Shown here piece by piece: positions 27,794 to 37,236 of a stretch of 64,000 bases of DNA; the stretch's first letter is position 1; every line of letters begins with the position of its first letter. Under the pieces are notes generated by a model that did not search any database, had not been told where the DNA came from, and saw nothing but the letters and a program-made list of their open reading frames with translations. The DNA is from Mycolicibacterium mengxianglii. GTDB taxonomy: Bacteria > Actinomycetota > Actinomycetes > Mycobacteriales > Mycobacteriaceae. The position numbers and the translations under genes are program-made. The stretch spans positions 930,001 to 994,000 of the forward strand of contig NZ_CP065373.1 of the NCBI RefSeq assembly GCF_015710575.1. The letters run 5' to 3'.

Positions 27794-28134
27794 GCCTGCG
27801 CTTCACCGAGGTGTGTGTCGACGCCACCGACGTACACAGCCTGGGGCATTGGTGGGCCGAGGTGCTGGGGTGGCCGTCGGAAGTCTCCGAGGACGGCGAC
27901 GTGCTGCTGCGTTCGCCCGATGGCGGCCCGAACTGGCTGTTCCTCGAGGTGCCCGAAGGCAAAACCGTCAAGAACCGTATCCACTTCGACTTCACGCCCG
28001 ACGATCAGCGGGCCGAAGTGGACCGCTTGGTGGCACTGGGTGCCCGGCACGTCGACATCGGGCAGGGCGAGCAGTCGTGGGTGGTGCTCGCCGATCCCGA
28101 AGGCAACGAGTTCTGCGTATTGGCGCCCGAATAG
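27790..28134 (+). CDS. VOC (glyoxalase/bleomycin-resistance fold) family protein
   Basis: A 114-residue single-domain VOC protein with two beta-alpha-beta-beta-beta modules: FTEVCVDATDVHSLGHWWAEVLGW opens module one, RIHFDFTPDD opens module two, and WVVLADPEGNEFCVLAPE closes it in the usual way. Conserved acidic and His positions could bind a metal, but the enzyme type is not evident. It begins inside the fadD36 stop (4-bp overlap), so it is translated with the acyl-CoA synthetase and may act on the same substrate or product. An epimerase or isomerase is one possibility. Confidence 0.8.
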   Translation: MSLRFTEVCVDATDVHSLGHWWAEVLGWPSEVSEDGDVLLRSPDGGPNWLFLEVPEGKTVKNRIHFDFTPDDQRAEVDRLVALGARHVDIGQGEQSWVVLADPEGNEFCVLAPE

Positions 28135-28161
28135 CGCGCGTCAGGCGAGGGTCAACGTCTG

Positions 28162-28215
28162 GCGAGGGTGCGCAAACCACGCCCGGAGCCCGGCGCGCCG
28201 ACCGGGGACACGCAC
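28162..28215. repeat. Degenerate GCGAGCGTGCGT-type intergenic hairpin
   Basis: GCGAGGGTGCG near 28162 faces ACGCACGGTCGCGCG near 28208, with GGGGACACGCAC as in the two hairpins around the YceI gene. Pairing is imperfect. It lies between the convergent VOC gene and dapD and may be a terminator or a dispersed repeat remnant. Confidence 0.4.
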
Positions 28216-28249
28216 GGTCGCGCGAGGGGTTGGGGTCGTAGGTGCGGGA

Positions 28250-29194
28250 TCAGTTGGCGTGCAGTGCCTCGTTGAGGGTGATGCCGTGGCCGTCACGAGC
28301 GACGACCTCCACCGCGCCGGTCAGCGAATTACGCCGGAACAGCAGATTGTTGGCGCCCGAGAGCTCCCGGGCCTTCACCGACTGGCCGTCCGAGGTGGTG
28401 ACCTTGGTGCCGGCAGTGACGTACAGCCCGGCCTCGATGACGCAGTCGTCGCCCAGCGAGATGCCCAGCCCGGCGTTGGCGCCCAGCAGGCACCGTTTGC
28501 CCACCGAGATCACCTCGCTGCCGCCCCCGGACAGCGTGCCCATGATGGATGCCCCGCCGCCGATATCGGATCCGTCGTCGACGACCACACCGGCCGAGAT
28601 ACGGCCTTCGACCATCGACGAGCCGAGCGTGCCGGCGTTGAAGTTGACGAAACCTTCATGCATCACCGTGGTTCCCGACGCCAGGTGCGCGCCCAGGCGC
28701 ACCCGGTCAGCGTCGGCGACCCGGACCCCGCTGGGCACCACGTAGTCGACCATCCGCGGGAACTTGTCGACACCGAACACCGTCACCGGCCCACGCCGGC
28801 GTAGCCGGGCGCGCACCAATTCGAAGCCTTCGACGGGGCAGGGCCCGTAGTTGGTCCACACCACATTGGTCAGCAGACCGAAAAACCCGCTGGCGTTCAG
28901 GCCGTGGGGGACGACCAGGCGGTGGGAAAGAAGATGCAGGCGCAGGTAGACGTCGTAGGCGTCGGCCGGGGCATCGTCCAACGAGGCGATGTCAGTGCGC
29001 ACCAGCACCGTCTCGACGTCGCGGTCCTCATCGCGGCCGGTCAGCGCCGCCAGTTCGGCGGTTGCCTCCGCCACCGAGACCCGGGTGGTGCCTGGCGCCT
29101 CGACGGCGCCCAGTTCCGGTGCCGGGAACCACGTGTCGAGAACAGTTCCGTCAGCGGCCAGTGTCGCCACACCAATACCTGAAGCTCCAGTCAC
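28250..29194 (-). CDS. dapD: DapD, tetrahydrodipicolinate N-succinyltransferase
   Basis: A 314-residue left-handed beta-helix acyltransferase that transfers succinyl from succinyl-CoA to tetrahydrodipicolinate in DAP/lysine synthesis. Visible: [32 protein letters not shown], the catalytic region [27 protein letters not shown], and hexapeptide-repeat turns through [25 protein letters not shown]. The actinobacterial form with its short N-terminal domain matches Rv1201c. I chose GTG at 29194 because homology starts [16 protein letters not shown]. Divergent from dapE. Confidence 0.94.
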   Translation of the reverse strand: MTGASGIGVATLAADGTVLDTWFPAPELGAVEAPGTTRVSVAEATAELAALTGRDEDRDVETVLVRTDIASLDDAPADAYDVYLRLHLLSHRLVVPHGLNASGFFGLLTNVVWTNYGPCPVEGFELVRARLRRRGPVTVFGVDKFPRMVDYVVPSGVRVADADRVRLGAHLASGTTVMHEGFVNFNAGTLGSSMVEGRISAGVVVDDGSDIGGGASIMGTLSGGGSEVISVGKRCLLGANAGLGISLGDDCVIEAGLYVTAGTKVTTSDGQSVKARELSGANNLLFRRNSLTGAVEVVARDGHGITLNEALHAN

Positions 29195-29202
29195 GGTGCT
29201 AC

Positions 29203-29208
29203 ACCGTA
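29203..29208 (-). promoter_or_regulatory. -10 hexamer of dapD (leaderless type)
   Basis: TACGGT on the minus strand ends 8 nt before the dapD GTG. Inferred. Confidence 0.45.
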
Positions 29209-29259
29209 CTGGATGCAAGTATCGGCTGGTTGCCGCCGCATCTGAGCCGCGATTACGAC

Positions 29260-29265
29260 TAGCCT
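29260..29265 (+). promoter_or_regulatory. -10 hexamer of dapE (leaderless type)
   Basis: TAGCCT ends 8 nt before the dapE GTG. The dapD and dapE -10 boxes face apart across about 50 bp, leaving room for a shared operator, though none stands out. Confidence 0.45.
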
Positions 29266-29273
29266 GATGCCTT

Positions 29274-30338
29274 GTGCTTGACCTACGCGGGGACCCGATT
29301 GCGCTGACGGCGGCGCTGGTCGACATTGCCAGCGAATCGCGTCACGAAAGCCGAATCGCCGACGAGGTGGAGAACGCACTTCGCGGACAGACCTCCGGCT
29401 TCGAGGTCATCCGCAGCGGCAACGCCGTCCTGGCACGGACCAACCGCGGCATGCCCACCCGGGTGCTGCTGGCCGGCCATCTCGACACCGTGCCCGCGGC
29501 GGACAACGTGCCTTCCCGCCGCGACGGTGAGATTCTGCACGGCTGCGGCACCGTGGACATGAAGGCCGGCGACGCGGTGTTCCTGCACCTGGCGGCCAGC
29601 ATCTGCGAACCGGCGCATGACCTCACCCTGGTGTTCTACGACTGCGAGGAAATCGAGGCGTCCGCCAACGGCCTGGGCCGGATCGAGCGGGAACTGCCGG
29701 ACTGGCTGCGCGCGGACGTCGCAGTACTGGGCGAACCGACGGACGGCTTCATCGAGGCGGGCTGTCAGGGCACGCTGCGGGTGGTGATCCGCACGTCGGG
29801 TACCCGCGCGCATTCGGCTCGATCGTGGTTGGGCGACAACGCTATTCACAAACTCGCCAGCGTGCTGGACAGGCTGGCCGGCTATCAGGCGCGCAGCGTT
29901 GACATCGACGGCTGCGGGTACCGCGAAGGTCTTTCGGCGGTCCGGATCGACGGTGGTGTGGCCGGCAACGTCATACCCGACGCCGCATCGGTGACGGTGA
30001 ACTTCCGCTTCGCGCCGGATCGCAGTGTCGAGCAGGCGCTGACGCACGTCTGCGAGGTGTTCGACGGGCTCGACGTCACCATCGAGCAGACCGATTCCGC
30101 GGCCGGCGCATTACCGGGGCTGAGCCAACCTGCCGCCGCCGCGCTGGTCGAGGCCGCCGGTGGCCAGGTGCGGGCGAAGTACGGCTGGACGGACGTGTCC
30201 CGGTTCGCGGCCCTGGGCATCCCGGCGGTCAACTATGGGCCCGGCGACCCGAACCTGGCGCACCGGCGCGACGAGCGGGTGCACGTCGGGCAGATCACCG
30301 CCGCCGTCGACATGCTGCACGCCTACCTGAGCCGCTAG
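29274..30338 (+). CDS. dapE: DapE, N-succinyl-L,L-diaminopimelate desuccinylase
   Basis: A 354-residue M20 family dizinc deacylase that releases L,L-DAP from its succinyl form, completing with DapC and DapD the succinylase branch in this window. Zinc-site motifs: [24 protein letters not shown] (bridging Asp), DCEEIE (catalytic Glu), LGEPTDG, and a C-terminal [10 protein letters not shown] histidine. The dimerisation domain includes [22 protein letters not shown] start. Its TAG stop shares a CTAG palindrome with the stop of the convergent TPR-like gene. Matches Rv1202. Confidence 0.94.
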   Translation: MLDLRGDPIALTAALVDIASESRHESRIADEVENALRGQTSGFEVIRSGNAVLARTNRGMPTRVLLAGHLDTVPAADNVPSRRDGEILHGCGTVDMKAGDAVFLHLAASICEPAHDLTLVFYDCEEIEASANGLGRIERELPDWLRADVAVLGEPTDGFIEAGCQGTLRVVIRTSGTRAHSARSWLGDNAIHKLASVLDRLAGYQARSVDIDGCGYREGLSAVRIDGGVAGNVIPDAASVTVNFRFAPDRSVEQALTHVCEVFDGLDVTIEQTDSAAGALPGLSQPAAAALVEAAGGQVRAKYGWTDVSRFAALGIPAVNYGPGDPNLAHRRDERVHVGQITAAVDMLHAYLSR

Positions 30339-31540
30339 CCGGCCATCCCCAGCGCGGCGAACCGGGACGTCGCCTCCGCGAGCGCGCCGGCGTCGCCGCC
30401 TGCCGCCGCATGTGCGCACTCGGCCGCCAGTGCCGCATACCGGCACTGCACGTCGGTGGCCAGCCGGTCCAGCGGTCGTGCGGCGCGGGGATCACCCAAC
30501 CGGACGGCGTCGTACCAGGCGCGTACCGCCACCGCAGCCTGCCCGGACCGTTCGGCCATCTTGGCGGCCTGGCGCGCGGCTGCGACCGCGCCGTGGTGGT
30601 CGTTGCCTGCGGCCAACCGCCAGGCCCGGGCCAACCCGAGTTCCGGGGCGAAGAGGGCGGATTTGGTGCCGTGTCGCCTTTCCGCCCGGGACAGCGTCTT
30701 CGCCGCTTCGGTGAGGTCACCGCACCGCGCCAGGGCGGTGGCCAGTAGCGACCATGACAGCGGGCCCCAGGAGTAGCCGGTCCGGTCGAGGGTGGGCGCG
30801 GCGGTACCGAGCAGGTGCGCGGCCGCGTCGTCATCGCCCGCTGTCATCAGGACGTAGGCCGACAGCACGTCGGCGATCGCCCGTCCCGGTGCTTGTTGCG
30901 CAAGACCCGCCAGCCGCGCCACCGTCTGTTCGGCGTCGTCGAGGCGACAAGCCATGATCTGCGTGGTGAGCTGGCCCAGCCCGATGGTGTACCGCAGCAG
31001 GCCGGGATGTTCCGCGGCGACGGCGCGTTCGGCGAATGCCTCGACCTGATCGAGGCTTCCGGTGCGCGCCGAGCACAACGTCGAGGTGCTCGCCGCCCAG
31101 GCGACGGCCACATCGGGCGCCTCGGGGGCGGCGAGTACGCCGGCGGCGATTTCCAGGGCACGCAGCGGGTTTCCGGCGTTCATCGCGAACGTCGCCGACA
31201 ACGCGTCGATGGTTGCGCGGGCCGCGGGCTCGACGACTCGGTTCCGGATACTGCTCAGGTACGCCGTCGCTCGTTCGGGCTCGTTCAGCATCCAGAACCG
31301 GTTCGCCGCGCGGGGCAGCGCCACCGCCATCACGTCGGCTTCCGACGAGGTGCCGACGTCGACGTCGGCCAGCACCGCTTCGGCGTCGCGGCCGCGGCCC
31401 TGCCACGCCAGTGCCTGCGCCAGCACCAGCCGGCAGGCAAGGTCACCGCCGCATTCGACGGCCTCGCGCGCCAGCTGTTCAGCCTGGGTCATGTCGCCGG
31501 CCCGTAGGGCTTCGGCGGCCGCAGTGGCATCGCTGGGCAC
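30335..31540 (-). CDS. TPR-like helical repeat protein, resembling the middle part of LuxR-type regulators
   Basis: 401 residues, nearly all alpha-helical Ala/Leu-rich pairs of the TPR type ([77 protein letters not shown]). The order of segments and the end ([10 protein letters not shown]) recall the helical region that precedes the HTH in large AAA/LuxR regulators, but no ATPase domain and no DNA-binding domain follow, and the frame stops. It could be a truncated regulator or a free-standing scaffold. M. tuberculosis has Rv1203c-Rv1204c in this position. GTG start. Confidence 0.6.
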   Translation of the reverse strand: MPSDATAAAEALRAGDMTQAEQLAREAVECGGDLACRLVLAQALAWQGRGRDAEAVLADVDVGTSSEADVMAVALPRAANRFWMLNEPERATAYLSSIRNRVVEPAARATIDALSATFAMNAGNPLRALEIAAGVLAAPEAPDVAVAWAASTSTLCSARTGSLDQVEAFAERAVAAEHPGLLRYTIGLGQLTTQIMACRLDDAEQTVARLAGLAQQAPGRAIADVLSAYVLMTAGDDDAAAHLLGTAAPTLDRTGYSWGPLSWSLLATALARCGDLTEAAKTLSRAERRHGTKSALFAPELGLARAWRLAAGNDHHGAVAAARQAAKMAERSGQAAVAVRAWYDAVRLGDPRAARPLDRLATDVQCRYAALAAECAHAAAGGDAGALAEATSRFAALGMAG

Positions 31541-31604
31541 GGCCCGGAGTGTATGAGTGCGGGGCGGTTGACGAGGGCAGAATGCGACGACCGAGGCGCT
31601 CGTC

Positions 31605-31610
31605 TACCTT
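31605..31610 (+). promoter_or_regulatory. -10 hexamer of the LOG gene (leaderless type)
   Basis: TACCTT ends 6 nt before the LOG GTG. Inferred. Confidence 0.45.
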
Positions 31611-31616
31611 TCGGGG

Positions 31617-32180
31617 GTGCAGTCTGATCGAGAACCCGAACGGCCATGGGCGGTGTGCGTGTACTGCGCGTCCGGACCGACCCACGCCGACCTGCTGGAG
31701 CTGGCGACCGCGCTCGGCGAGGCCATCGCGGACCGGGGGTGGGCCCTGGTTTCGGGCGGCGGCAACGTCTCGGCGATGGGTGCTGTGGCTGCCGGGGCGC
31801 GGTCGCACGGTGGTCGCACCATCGGAGTCATTCCGAAGGCGCTGGTGCACCGGGAACTCGCGGACATCGACGCTGAAGAGCTGATCATCACCGATACCAT
31901 GCGGCAGCGGAAGCAGGTCATGGAGGACCGCGCCGACGCCTTCATCACCCTGCCGGGTGGCATCGGCACCCTGGAAGAACTGTTCGAGACGTGGACCGCC
32001 GGTTATCTCGGGATGCACGACAAACCTGTCGTAATGCTCGACCCGAGCGGGCATTACGACGGGCTGCGGACATGGCTTGCGGGGCTGGTGGACACCGGTT
32101 ACGTCGGTGCGAGAGCGCTGGCGAGGTTGCTGGTTGCGCAGGAAGTGACGGTGGCCCTCGATTACTGCGCACCCAGCTGA
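31617..32180 (+). CDS. LOG family cytokinin riboside 5'-monophosphate phosphoribohydrolase
   Basis: A 187-residue LONELY GUY protein, which splits N6-modified AMP into a free adenine-type cytokinin and ribose 5-phosphate. The Rossmann-like core and the active-site motif PGGIGTLEE (residues 113-121) with the upstream MRQRK (95-99) are both complete; VYCASG and LVSGGGNVSAMGAVA bind nucleotide. The M. tuberculosis homologue Rv1205 makes cytokinins and is a proteasome substrate whose accumulation sensitises cells to nitric oxide. It lies between the divergent TPR-like gene and fadD6. Confidence 0.88.
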   Translation: MQSDREPERPWAVCVYCASGPTHADLLELATALGEAIADRGWALVSGGGNVSAMGAVAAGARSHGGRTIGVIPKALVHRELADIDAEELIITDTMRQRKQVMEDRADAFITLPGGIGTLEELFETWTAGYLGMHDKPVVMLDPSGHYDGLRTWLAGLVDTGYVGARALARLLVAQEVTVALDYCAPS

Positions 32181-32251
32181 CAACCGCGGCTACCCCCCGC
32201 AGTTAGGCTGGCCAGCGACCAGCAGCAGCTGAAGACGAGGGGCGCACGCGC

Positions 32252-34054
32252 ATGTCCGAGCACAACGGCCCGGGTTCCCGGTCCTCTGTCGGCTTGACCG
32301 ACATCGTCACCCAGATTCCCTCGGTACTGGTAGATGCGCCCGCGATCCTGCGGGCCGTCACCACCGGGCTCCTGGCGAGGCCGACGTCCAAGGCATCCAT
32401 CGGCAAGGTGTTCCAGGACCGCGCTGCCAAGCACGCCGATCGCACCTTCATCCGCTTCGAAGATCAGGCGCTGACGTACGCCGAAGCGAATGCGACTGCC
32501 AACCGGTACGCCGCGGTGCTCGCTGCCCGCGGCGTCGGGCACGGCGATGTCGTGGGCATCATGCTGCGCAACTCCCCGGACGCCCTGCTGGTGATGCTCG
32601 CGACCGTCAAGTGCGGCGCAGTGGCCGGCATGCTGAATTACCACCAGCGCGGCGATGTGCTGGCGCACAGCATCGGGCTGCTCGAAGCCAAGGCGGTGAT
32701 CGCCGAGACCGAGTTCGTCGAGGCGATCGAGGAGTGTGGGGCCGTCGCCGACGGTGCGCCCGAGCCCACCACCATCGAGGAATTGCGCCGGTTGGCTGAA
32801 ACCGCCCCGACGACCAACCCGGCGTCGGCGTCGGCGGTGCTGGCCAAAGACACTGCGTTCTATATCTTCACCTCGGGCACCACCGGTAATCCCAAGGCCA
32901 GCGTGATGACCCACTTCCGTTGGCTGCGTGCGCTTGCCGGGTTCGGCGGCCTGGGGTTGCGCCTGCGGTCCGACGACGTTCTCTATTCGTGCCTGCCGCT
33001 CTATCACAACAACGCGTTGACGGTGGCACTGTCTTCTGTGCTCAGCTCGGGCGCCACCCTGGCTCTGGGCAAGTCGTTCTCGGCTTCGAAGTTCTGGGAT
33101 GACGTTATCGGTTATGACGCAACCGCATTCGTCTACATCGGTGAATTGTGCCGGTATCTGTTGAATCAGCCGGAGAAGCCGACGGACCGTTCCCACAAGG
33201 TGCGGGTGATCGCCGGCAACGGTTTGCGACCGGAGATCTGGGACCAGTTCACCTCGCGGTTCGGTATCCAACGGGTGGCGGAGTTCTACGCGGCGAGCGA
33301 GGGCAACACCGCGTTCATCAACGTCTTCAACGTTGCGAAAAGTACTGGAATAAGCCCATTTCCGTTGGCCTACGTGGAGTACGACGCAGAGACCGGTGAG
33401 CCCACCCGCGACGAGGACGGCCGGGTTCGCAAAGCGCCTGCCGGGGAGCCCGGTTTGCTGATCAGCCCGGTCAACAAGTTGTCGCCGTTCGATGGTTACA
33501 CCGACAAGGAGGCGAGCGAAAAGAAGTTGGTGCGCAACGCTTTTCGCCAGGGCGACGTCTGGTTCAACACCGGCGACGTGATGAATCCGCAGGGTATGGG
33601 CCACGCGTCGTTCGCCGACCGCCTCGGTGACACGTTCCGGTGGAAGGGGGAGAACGTCGCGACCACCCAGGTCGAGGGTGCTCTGATCGACGTCCGCGAC
33701 ATCGAGGAGTGCACGGTCTACGGCGTAGAGGTGCCCGGGACCGGTGGTCGGGCCGGGATGGCGGCGATCAAGCTACGCGACGGGTCGGAGTTCGACGGCA
33801 AAGCGATCGCCGATGCCGTCTACGGGAAGCTGCCCACGTATGCGCTGCCGTTGTTCATCCGGGTGGTGGAGTCACTCGAGCACACCTCGACGTTCAAGAG
33901 CCGCAAAGTGGATCTGCGTAAAGAGGGGTACGGCTCCGAGGACGAGCCGGTGAAAGACCCGATGTATGTGCTCGCCGGGCGTGACGAGGGTTACGTGGAG
34001 TTCTACGGGGAGTACCCGGAAGAGGTGGCGGCCGGGAAGCGTCCGAAGGGTTGA
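32252..34054 (+). CDS. fadD6: FadD6, very-long-chain acyl-CoA synthetase (FATP type)
   Basis: A 600-residue ANL acyl-CoA synthetase of the fatty-acid-transport-protein type, activating long or very long fatty acids. Motifs: YIFTSGTTGNPKASVMTH (P-loop, ~residues 208-225), LPLYHNNALTVALSS, FYAASEGNTAF, the FATP-style WFNTGDVMNPQGMGHASFADRLGDTFRWKGENVATTQVE, and the C-terminal FKSRKVDLRKEGY in place of the usual lysine loop. A TAGGCT box at 32204-32209 may be its promoter, about 36 nt before the likely transcript start region. Matches Rv1206. Confidence 0.92.
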   Translation: MSEHNGPGSRSSVGLTDIVTQIPSVLVDAPAILRAVTTGLLARPTSKASIGKVFQDRAAKHADRTFIRFEDQALTYAEANATANRYAAVLAARGVGHGDVVGIMLRNSPDALLVMLATVKCGAVAGMLNYHQRGDVLAHSIGLLEAKAVIAETEFVEAIEECGAVADGAPEPTTIEELRRLAETAPTTNPASASAVLAKDTAFYIFTSGTTGNPKASVMTHFRWLRALAGFGGLGLRLRSDDVLYSCLPLYHNNALTVALSSVLSSGATLALGKSFSASKFWDDVIGYDATAFVYIGELCRYLLNQPEKPTDRSHKVRVIAGNGLRPEIWDQFTSRFGIQRVAEFYAASEGNTAFINVFNVAKSTGISPFPLAYVEYDAETGEPTRDEDGRVRKAPAGEPGLLISPVNKLSPFDGYTDKEASEKKLVRNAFRQGDVWFNTGDVMNPQGMGHASFADRLGDTFRWKGENVATTQVEGALIDVRDIEECTVYGVEVPGTGGRAGMAAIKLRDGSEFDGKAIADAVYGKLPTYALPLFIRVVESLEHTSTFKSRKVDLRKEGYGSEDEPVKDPMYVLAGRDEGYVEFYGEYPEEVAAGKRPKG

Positions 34055-34305
34055 GGGACGAGACCAGGTTGCTGATTCACCGCTTGGCGCTGAGCTGCAC
34101 AACCATGGGGTGCGGGGAACTCTGACCTCGCCGCCGAACACGCGAAGTTGCGCACTAGAGGGTCGTTATTGAGAGCGTCCGCCGCCAACTGGCAGCCATG
34201 GACCGCATCTGGCCATAGCGTGCGGATCGGTATACCAGCGGGAAACTGCCGTCGCCGAAGACTGTCGACAATCACGACGTGATCCACGCCCTATTTTCCC
34301 GGGGC

Positions 34306-34311
34306 TAGCCT
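34306..34311 (+). promoter_or_regulatory. -10 hexamer of folP2-gpgS (leaderless type)
   Basis: TAGCCT ends 7 nt before the folP2 GTG. The 264 bp between fadD6 and this operon otherwise show nothing I can name. Confidence 0.5.
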
Positions 34312-34318
34312 GGATGAC

Positions 34319-35194
34319 GTGCAGGCGAGTTTTCTAGGCCGTCCGGTGGCCGGCGATCGAGCCTTGATCATGGCGATCGTCAACCGCACCCCGGATTCGT
34401 TTTACGACCGGGGTGCCACGTTCACCGACGAGGCAGCCAAGGCGGCGGCGCACCGTGTCATCGAAGAGGGCGCCGACGTCATCGACATCGGTGGTGTCAA
34501 AGCCGGTCCGGGACAGGTTGTCGACGCCGATGAGGAGATCGTCCGCGTGGTGCCGTTCATCGAATGGTTGCGTGCGACCTACCCCGACCAGCTGATCAGT
34601 GTCGACACCTGGCGGGCGTCGGTGGCCAAGCTGGCGTGTGCCGCGGGAGCAGATCTGATCAACGACACCTGGGCCGGTGCCGACCCCGGTCTCCCGGAGG
34701 TCGCGGCGGAGTTCAATGCGGGGCTCGTGTGCTCACACACCGGCGGAGCCACGCCACGGACCCGTCCGTTCCGGGTCAACTACGGCACGAGCACCCACGG
34801 TGTGGTCGACGACGTGATCGCCGATGTCACTGGTGCCGCCGAGAAAGCCGTGAGCATTGGCGTCGCTCGTGAGCGGATTCTCATCGATCCGACGCACGAT
34901 TTCGGCAAGAATACTTATCACAGCCTTAGTTTGTTGCGGCATGTAAAAGATCTTGTTAATACCGGATGGCCGGTCCTGATGGCCCTGAGCAACAAGGATT
35001 TTGTCGGGGAGACTCTGGGTGTGGGTCTGACCGAACGCCTGGACGGCACCCTGGCGGCAACTGCTCTGGCGGCCGCCGACGGTGCCCGGATGTTCCGGGT
35101 ACACGAGGTTGGACCCACTCGACGCGTGCTCGAAATGGTCGCGTCGATCCAAGGAGTGCGTCCACCGACGCGCACGGTGAGGGGACTGGCATGA
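34319..35194 (+). CDS. folP2: FolP2, dihydropteroate-synthase-like protein
   Basis: A 291-residue TIM-barrel protein of the DHPS family. Recognisable blocks: MAIVNRTPDSFYDRGATF, GADVIDIGGVKAGPGQ, ISVDTWRASVAKLA, INDTWAGADPGL, RILIDPTHDFGKNTYHSL and RVHEVGPTRRVL. Several core positions depart from true FolP (NRTPDSF instead of NVTPDSF, THDF instead of GxGF), which fits reports that mycobacterial FolP2 lacks DHPS activity and confers no sulfonamide resistance. Its real reaction is unknown. The stop overlaps the gpgS start (ATGA), so the product may act with glucosylglycerate synthesis. Matches Rv1207. Confidence 0.9.
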   Translation: MQASFLGRPVAGDRALIMAIVNRTPDSFYDRGATFTDEAAKAAAHRVIEEGADVIDIGGVKAGPGQVVDADEEIVRVVPFIEWLRATYPDQLISVDTWRASVAKLACAAGADLINDTWAGADPGLPEVAAEFNAGLVCSHTGGATPRTRPFRVNYGTSTHGVVDDVIADVTGAAEKAVSIGVARERILIDPTHDFGKNTYHSLSLLRHVKDLVNTGWPVLMALSNKDFVGETLGVGLTERLDGTLAATALAAADGARMFRVHEVGPTRRVLEMVASIQGVRPPTRTVRGLA

Positions 35195-36141
35195 CGACAA
35201 CACCTGACCTGGCCATCGAGAACAAGCTGCGCACCGAAACCTGGCTGGCCGAAAACAGCTGGAACCGGCCCACCTGGACCGTCGCCGAACTGGAGGCCGC
35301 CAAGAAGGGCCGGACCATCTCGGTGGTGCTCCCCGCACTCAACGAGGAAGAGACCGTCGCGTCGGTCATCGACACCATCAGCCCGCTGGTCGGCGGTCTG
35401 GTGGACGAGCTGATCGTGCTCGACTCCGGGTCCACCGACGACACCGAGATCCGTGCCATTGCCGCCGGAGCCCGCGTTGTCAGCCGTGAACAGGCGCTTC
35501 CCGAGGTGTCGCCGAACCCCGGCAAGGGCGAGGTGCTGTGGCGGTCCCTGGCCGCTACCACCGGTGACATCGTGGTGTTCGTCGACTCCGACCTCATCGA
35601 CCCCGATCCGATGTTCGTGCCCAACCTCGTCGGCCCGCTGCTCACCCGCGACGGGGTGCACCTGGTCAAAGGCTTCTACCGGCGTCCGCTCAAGGTCAGT
35701 GGCAGCGAGGACGCCAATGGCGGTGGCCGGGTGACCGAGCTCGTCGCCCGTCCGATGCTGGCAGCGATGCGGCCCGAACTCGGAGGTGTCTTACAGCCAC
35801 TGGGCGGTGAATACGCGGCAACCCGGGAACTGCTGATGTCGGTGCCGTTCGCGCCCGCCTACGGTGTGGAGATCGGCCTGTTGGTCGACACCTACGACCG
35901 GCTGGGCATCGACGCGATCGCCCAGGTGAACCTCGGTGTCCGGGTACATCGCAACCGGCCGCTCACCGAGCTGGGGGCGATGAGCCGCCAGGTGATCGCC
36001 ACCCTGCTGTCGCGCTGCGGCATCTCGGACTCCGGCGTGGGGCTGACACAGTTCTTCGCCGACGGCGACGGGTTCACCCCACGGGTATCGCGGGTTTCCC
36101 TGGAAGACCGACCGCCGATGAACACCCTGCGACCGCGCTAG
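35191..36141 (+). CDS. gpgS: GpgS, glucosyl-3-phosphoglycerate synthase
   Basis: A 316-residue GT-A (GT81) glycosyltransferase that transfers glucose from UDP-glucose to 3-phosphoglycerate, the first step toward methylglucose lipopolysaccharides. Visible: nucleotide-binding ISVVLPALNEEETVASVI, LDSGSTDD, the metal-binding DSD at residues 132-134 (VVFVDSDLIDPDP), and the acceptor loop LQPLGGEYAATRELLMSVPFAPAYGVEIGLLVD. ATG at 35191 sits in the folP2 stop. An in-frame upstream extension is ruled out by homology. Matches Rv1208. Confidence 0.95.
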   Translation: MTTTPDLAIENKLRTETWLAENSWNRPTWTVAELEAAKKGRTISVVLPALNEEETVASVIDTISPLVGGLVDELIVLDSGSTDDTEIRAIAAGARVVSREQALPEVSPNPGKGEVLWRSLAATTGDIVVFVDSDLIDPDPMFVPNLVGPLLTRDGVHLVKGFYRRPLKVSGSEDANGGGRVTELVARPMLAAMRPELGGVLQPLGGEYAATRELLMSVPFAPAYGVEIGLLVDTYDRLGIDAIAQVNLGVRVHRNRPLTELGAMSRQVIATLLSRCGISDSGVGLTQFFADGDGFTPRVSRVSLEDRPPMNTLRPR

Positions 36142-36199
36142 AGCGGCTGACACCCCTGGCCTGCGTGGCGCGTCGGCGTGATGAGGCACTATCGGTGAC

Positions 36200-36514
36200 G
36201 TGACAATGGTTCTGCTGTACGTCGTGGTGCTGATCCTGATCGCCATCGTCCTTTTCGGGGTGGCCAGCGTGGTCTTCGGGCGCGGCGAGCAGCTGCCGCC
36301 GCTGCCACGTGCGACGACGGCGACGGTGTTGCCGGCGTCCGGTGTCACCGGTGCTGACGTCGAAGCGCTGCGCTTCACTCAGACCGCACGTGGTTACAAG
36401 ACCAGCGAAGTCGATTGGGTGCTGGACCGGCTCGGGCAGGAACTCGACTCCCTGCGGGCCGAAGTGGACATGCTGCGCGGGCAGGAACGGTCCGCCGTCG
36501 ATGACCCTCGCTGA
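36200..36514 (+). CDS. Small membrane-anchored DivIVA-like protein
   Basis: A 104-residue protein with one N-terminal transmembrane helix (VLLYVVVLILIAIVLFGVASVVF), a flexible Pro/Thr linker, then RFTQTARGYKTSEVDWVLDRLGQELDSLRAEVDMLRGQ, which matches the DivIVA N-terminal signature F..a.rGY...EVD..ld.l followed by a coiled coil. Such proteins recruit to curved membrane or act near the polar growth machinery; that role is inferred. GTG start at 36200, or ATG two codons later. Its 3' end overlaps tagA by 14 bp. Matches Rv1209 in position. Confidence 0.75.
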   Translation: MTMVLLYVVVLILIAIVLFGVASVVFGRGEQLPPLPRATTATVLPASGVTGADVEALRFTQTARGYKTSEVDWVLDRLGQELDSLRAEVDMLRGQERSAVDDPR

Positions 36515-37082
36515 CGGCCGCACCCGCTGCGACTGGGCTGTGTCCGCGACAGGAGACGACGCCCTGCTCTACCGCGATTACCACGACCAGGAATGGGGCC
36601 GCCGACTGCGCGGCAGCGTCGCACTGTTCGAGCGCCTGAGCCTGGAAGCCTTCCAGAGCGGGCTGTCCTGGCTCATCATCCTGCGGAAGCGAGACAACTT
36701 CAGGAGGGCGTTCGACGGCTTCGCGATCGATACTGTCGCAGGCTATGACGACGGTGACGTCGCGCGGCTCATGGCCGACAGTGGGATCGTCCGCAACCGG
36801 GCCAAGATCGAAGCCACGATCGCCAATGCACGTGCGGCGGCTGAACTCGACACCGATCTGTCGGACCTGCTGTGGTCATATGCGCCTCCGGCGCGGCCCC
36901 GGCCCAGGACCATGGCTGACGTTCCGGCCATCACGCCCGAGTCCACCGCAATGGCACGGGAGTTGAAGCGCAGGGGGTTCAAGTTCGTCGGCCCCACCAC
37001 CGCCTACGCCTTGATGCAGGCCACCGGGATGGTCGACGACCACCTGCAGTCGTGTTGGGTTCCAAGGGTTGGCGACCCTTAA
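36501..37082 (+). CDS. tagA: TagA, 3-methyladenine DNA glycosylase I
   Basis: A 193-residue zinc-containing HhH glycosylase that removes 3-methyladenine. Features: zinc Cys10 near the start (TRCDWAVS), YRDYHDQEWGRRL, LFERLSLEAFQSGLSWLIILRKR with the catalytic region, GFKFVGPTTAYALMQATGMVDDH, and C-terminal H-LQS-C completing the zinc site. The start codon lies inside the preceding gene's 3' end, so the pair is an operon; pairing a growth-pole protein with a DNA repair enzyme is probably historical. Matches Rv1210. Confidence 0.93.
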   Translation: MTLADGRTRCDWAVSATGDDALLYRDYHDQEWGRRLRGSVALFERLSLEAFQSGLSWLIILRKRDNFRRAFDGFAIDTVAGYDDGDVARLMADSGIVRNRAKIEATIANARAAAELDTDLSDLLWSYAPPARPRPRTMADVPAITPESTAMARELKRRGFKFVGPTTAYALMQATGMVDDHLQSCWVPRVGDP

Positions 37083-37236
37083 CGGACGGGTCCTGCACAC
37101 GTATGCCAACCGATAGGGAACAATAGAAGTCGTGAACTGGCAGTTCGGCACGCTGGTTGCAACGGGTGGGTACCCAGCGCGCGCCGATCTGGTACATGAC
37201 GGCGGGACGAGTAGTCCAATCTGGAGGGAGCACTCG

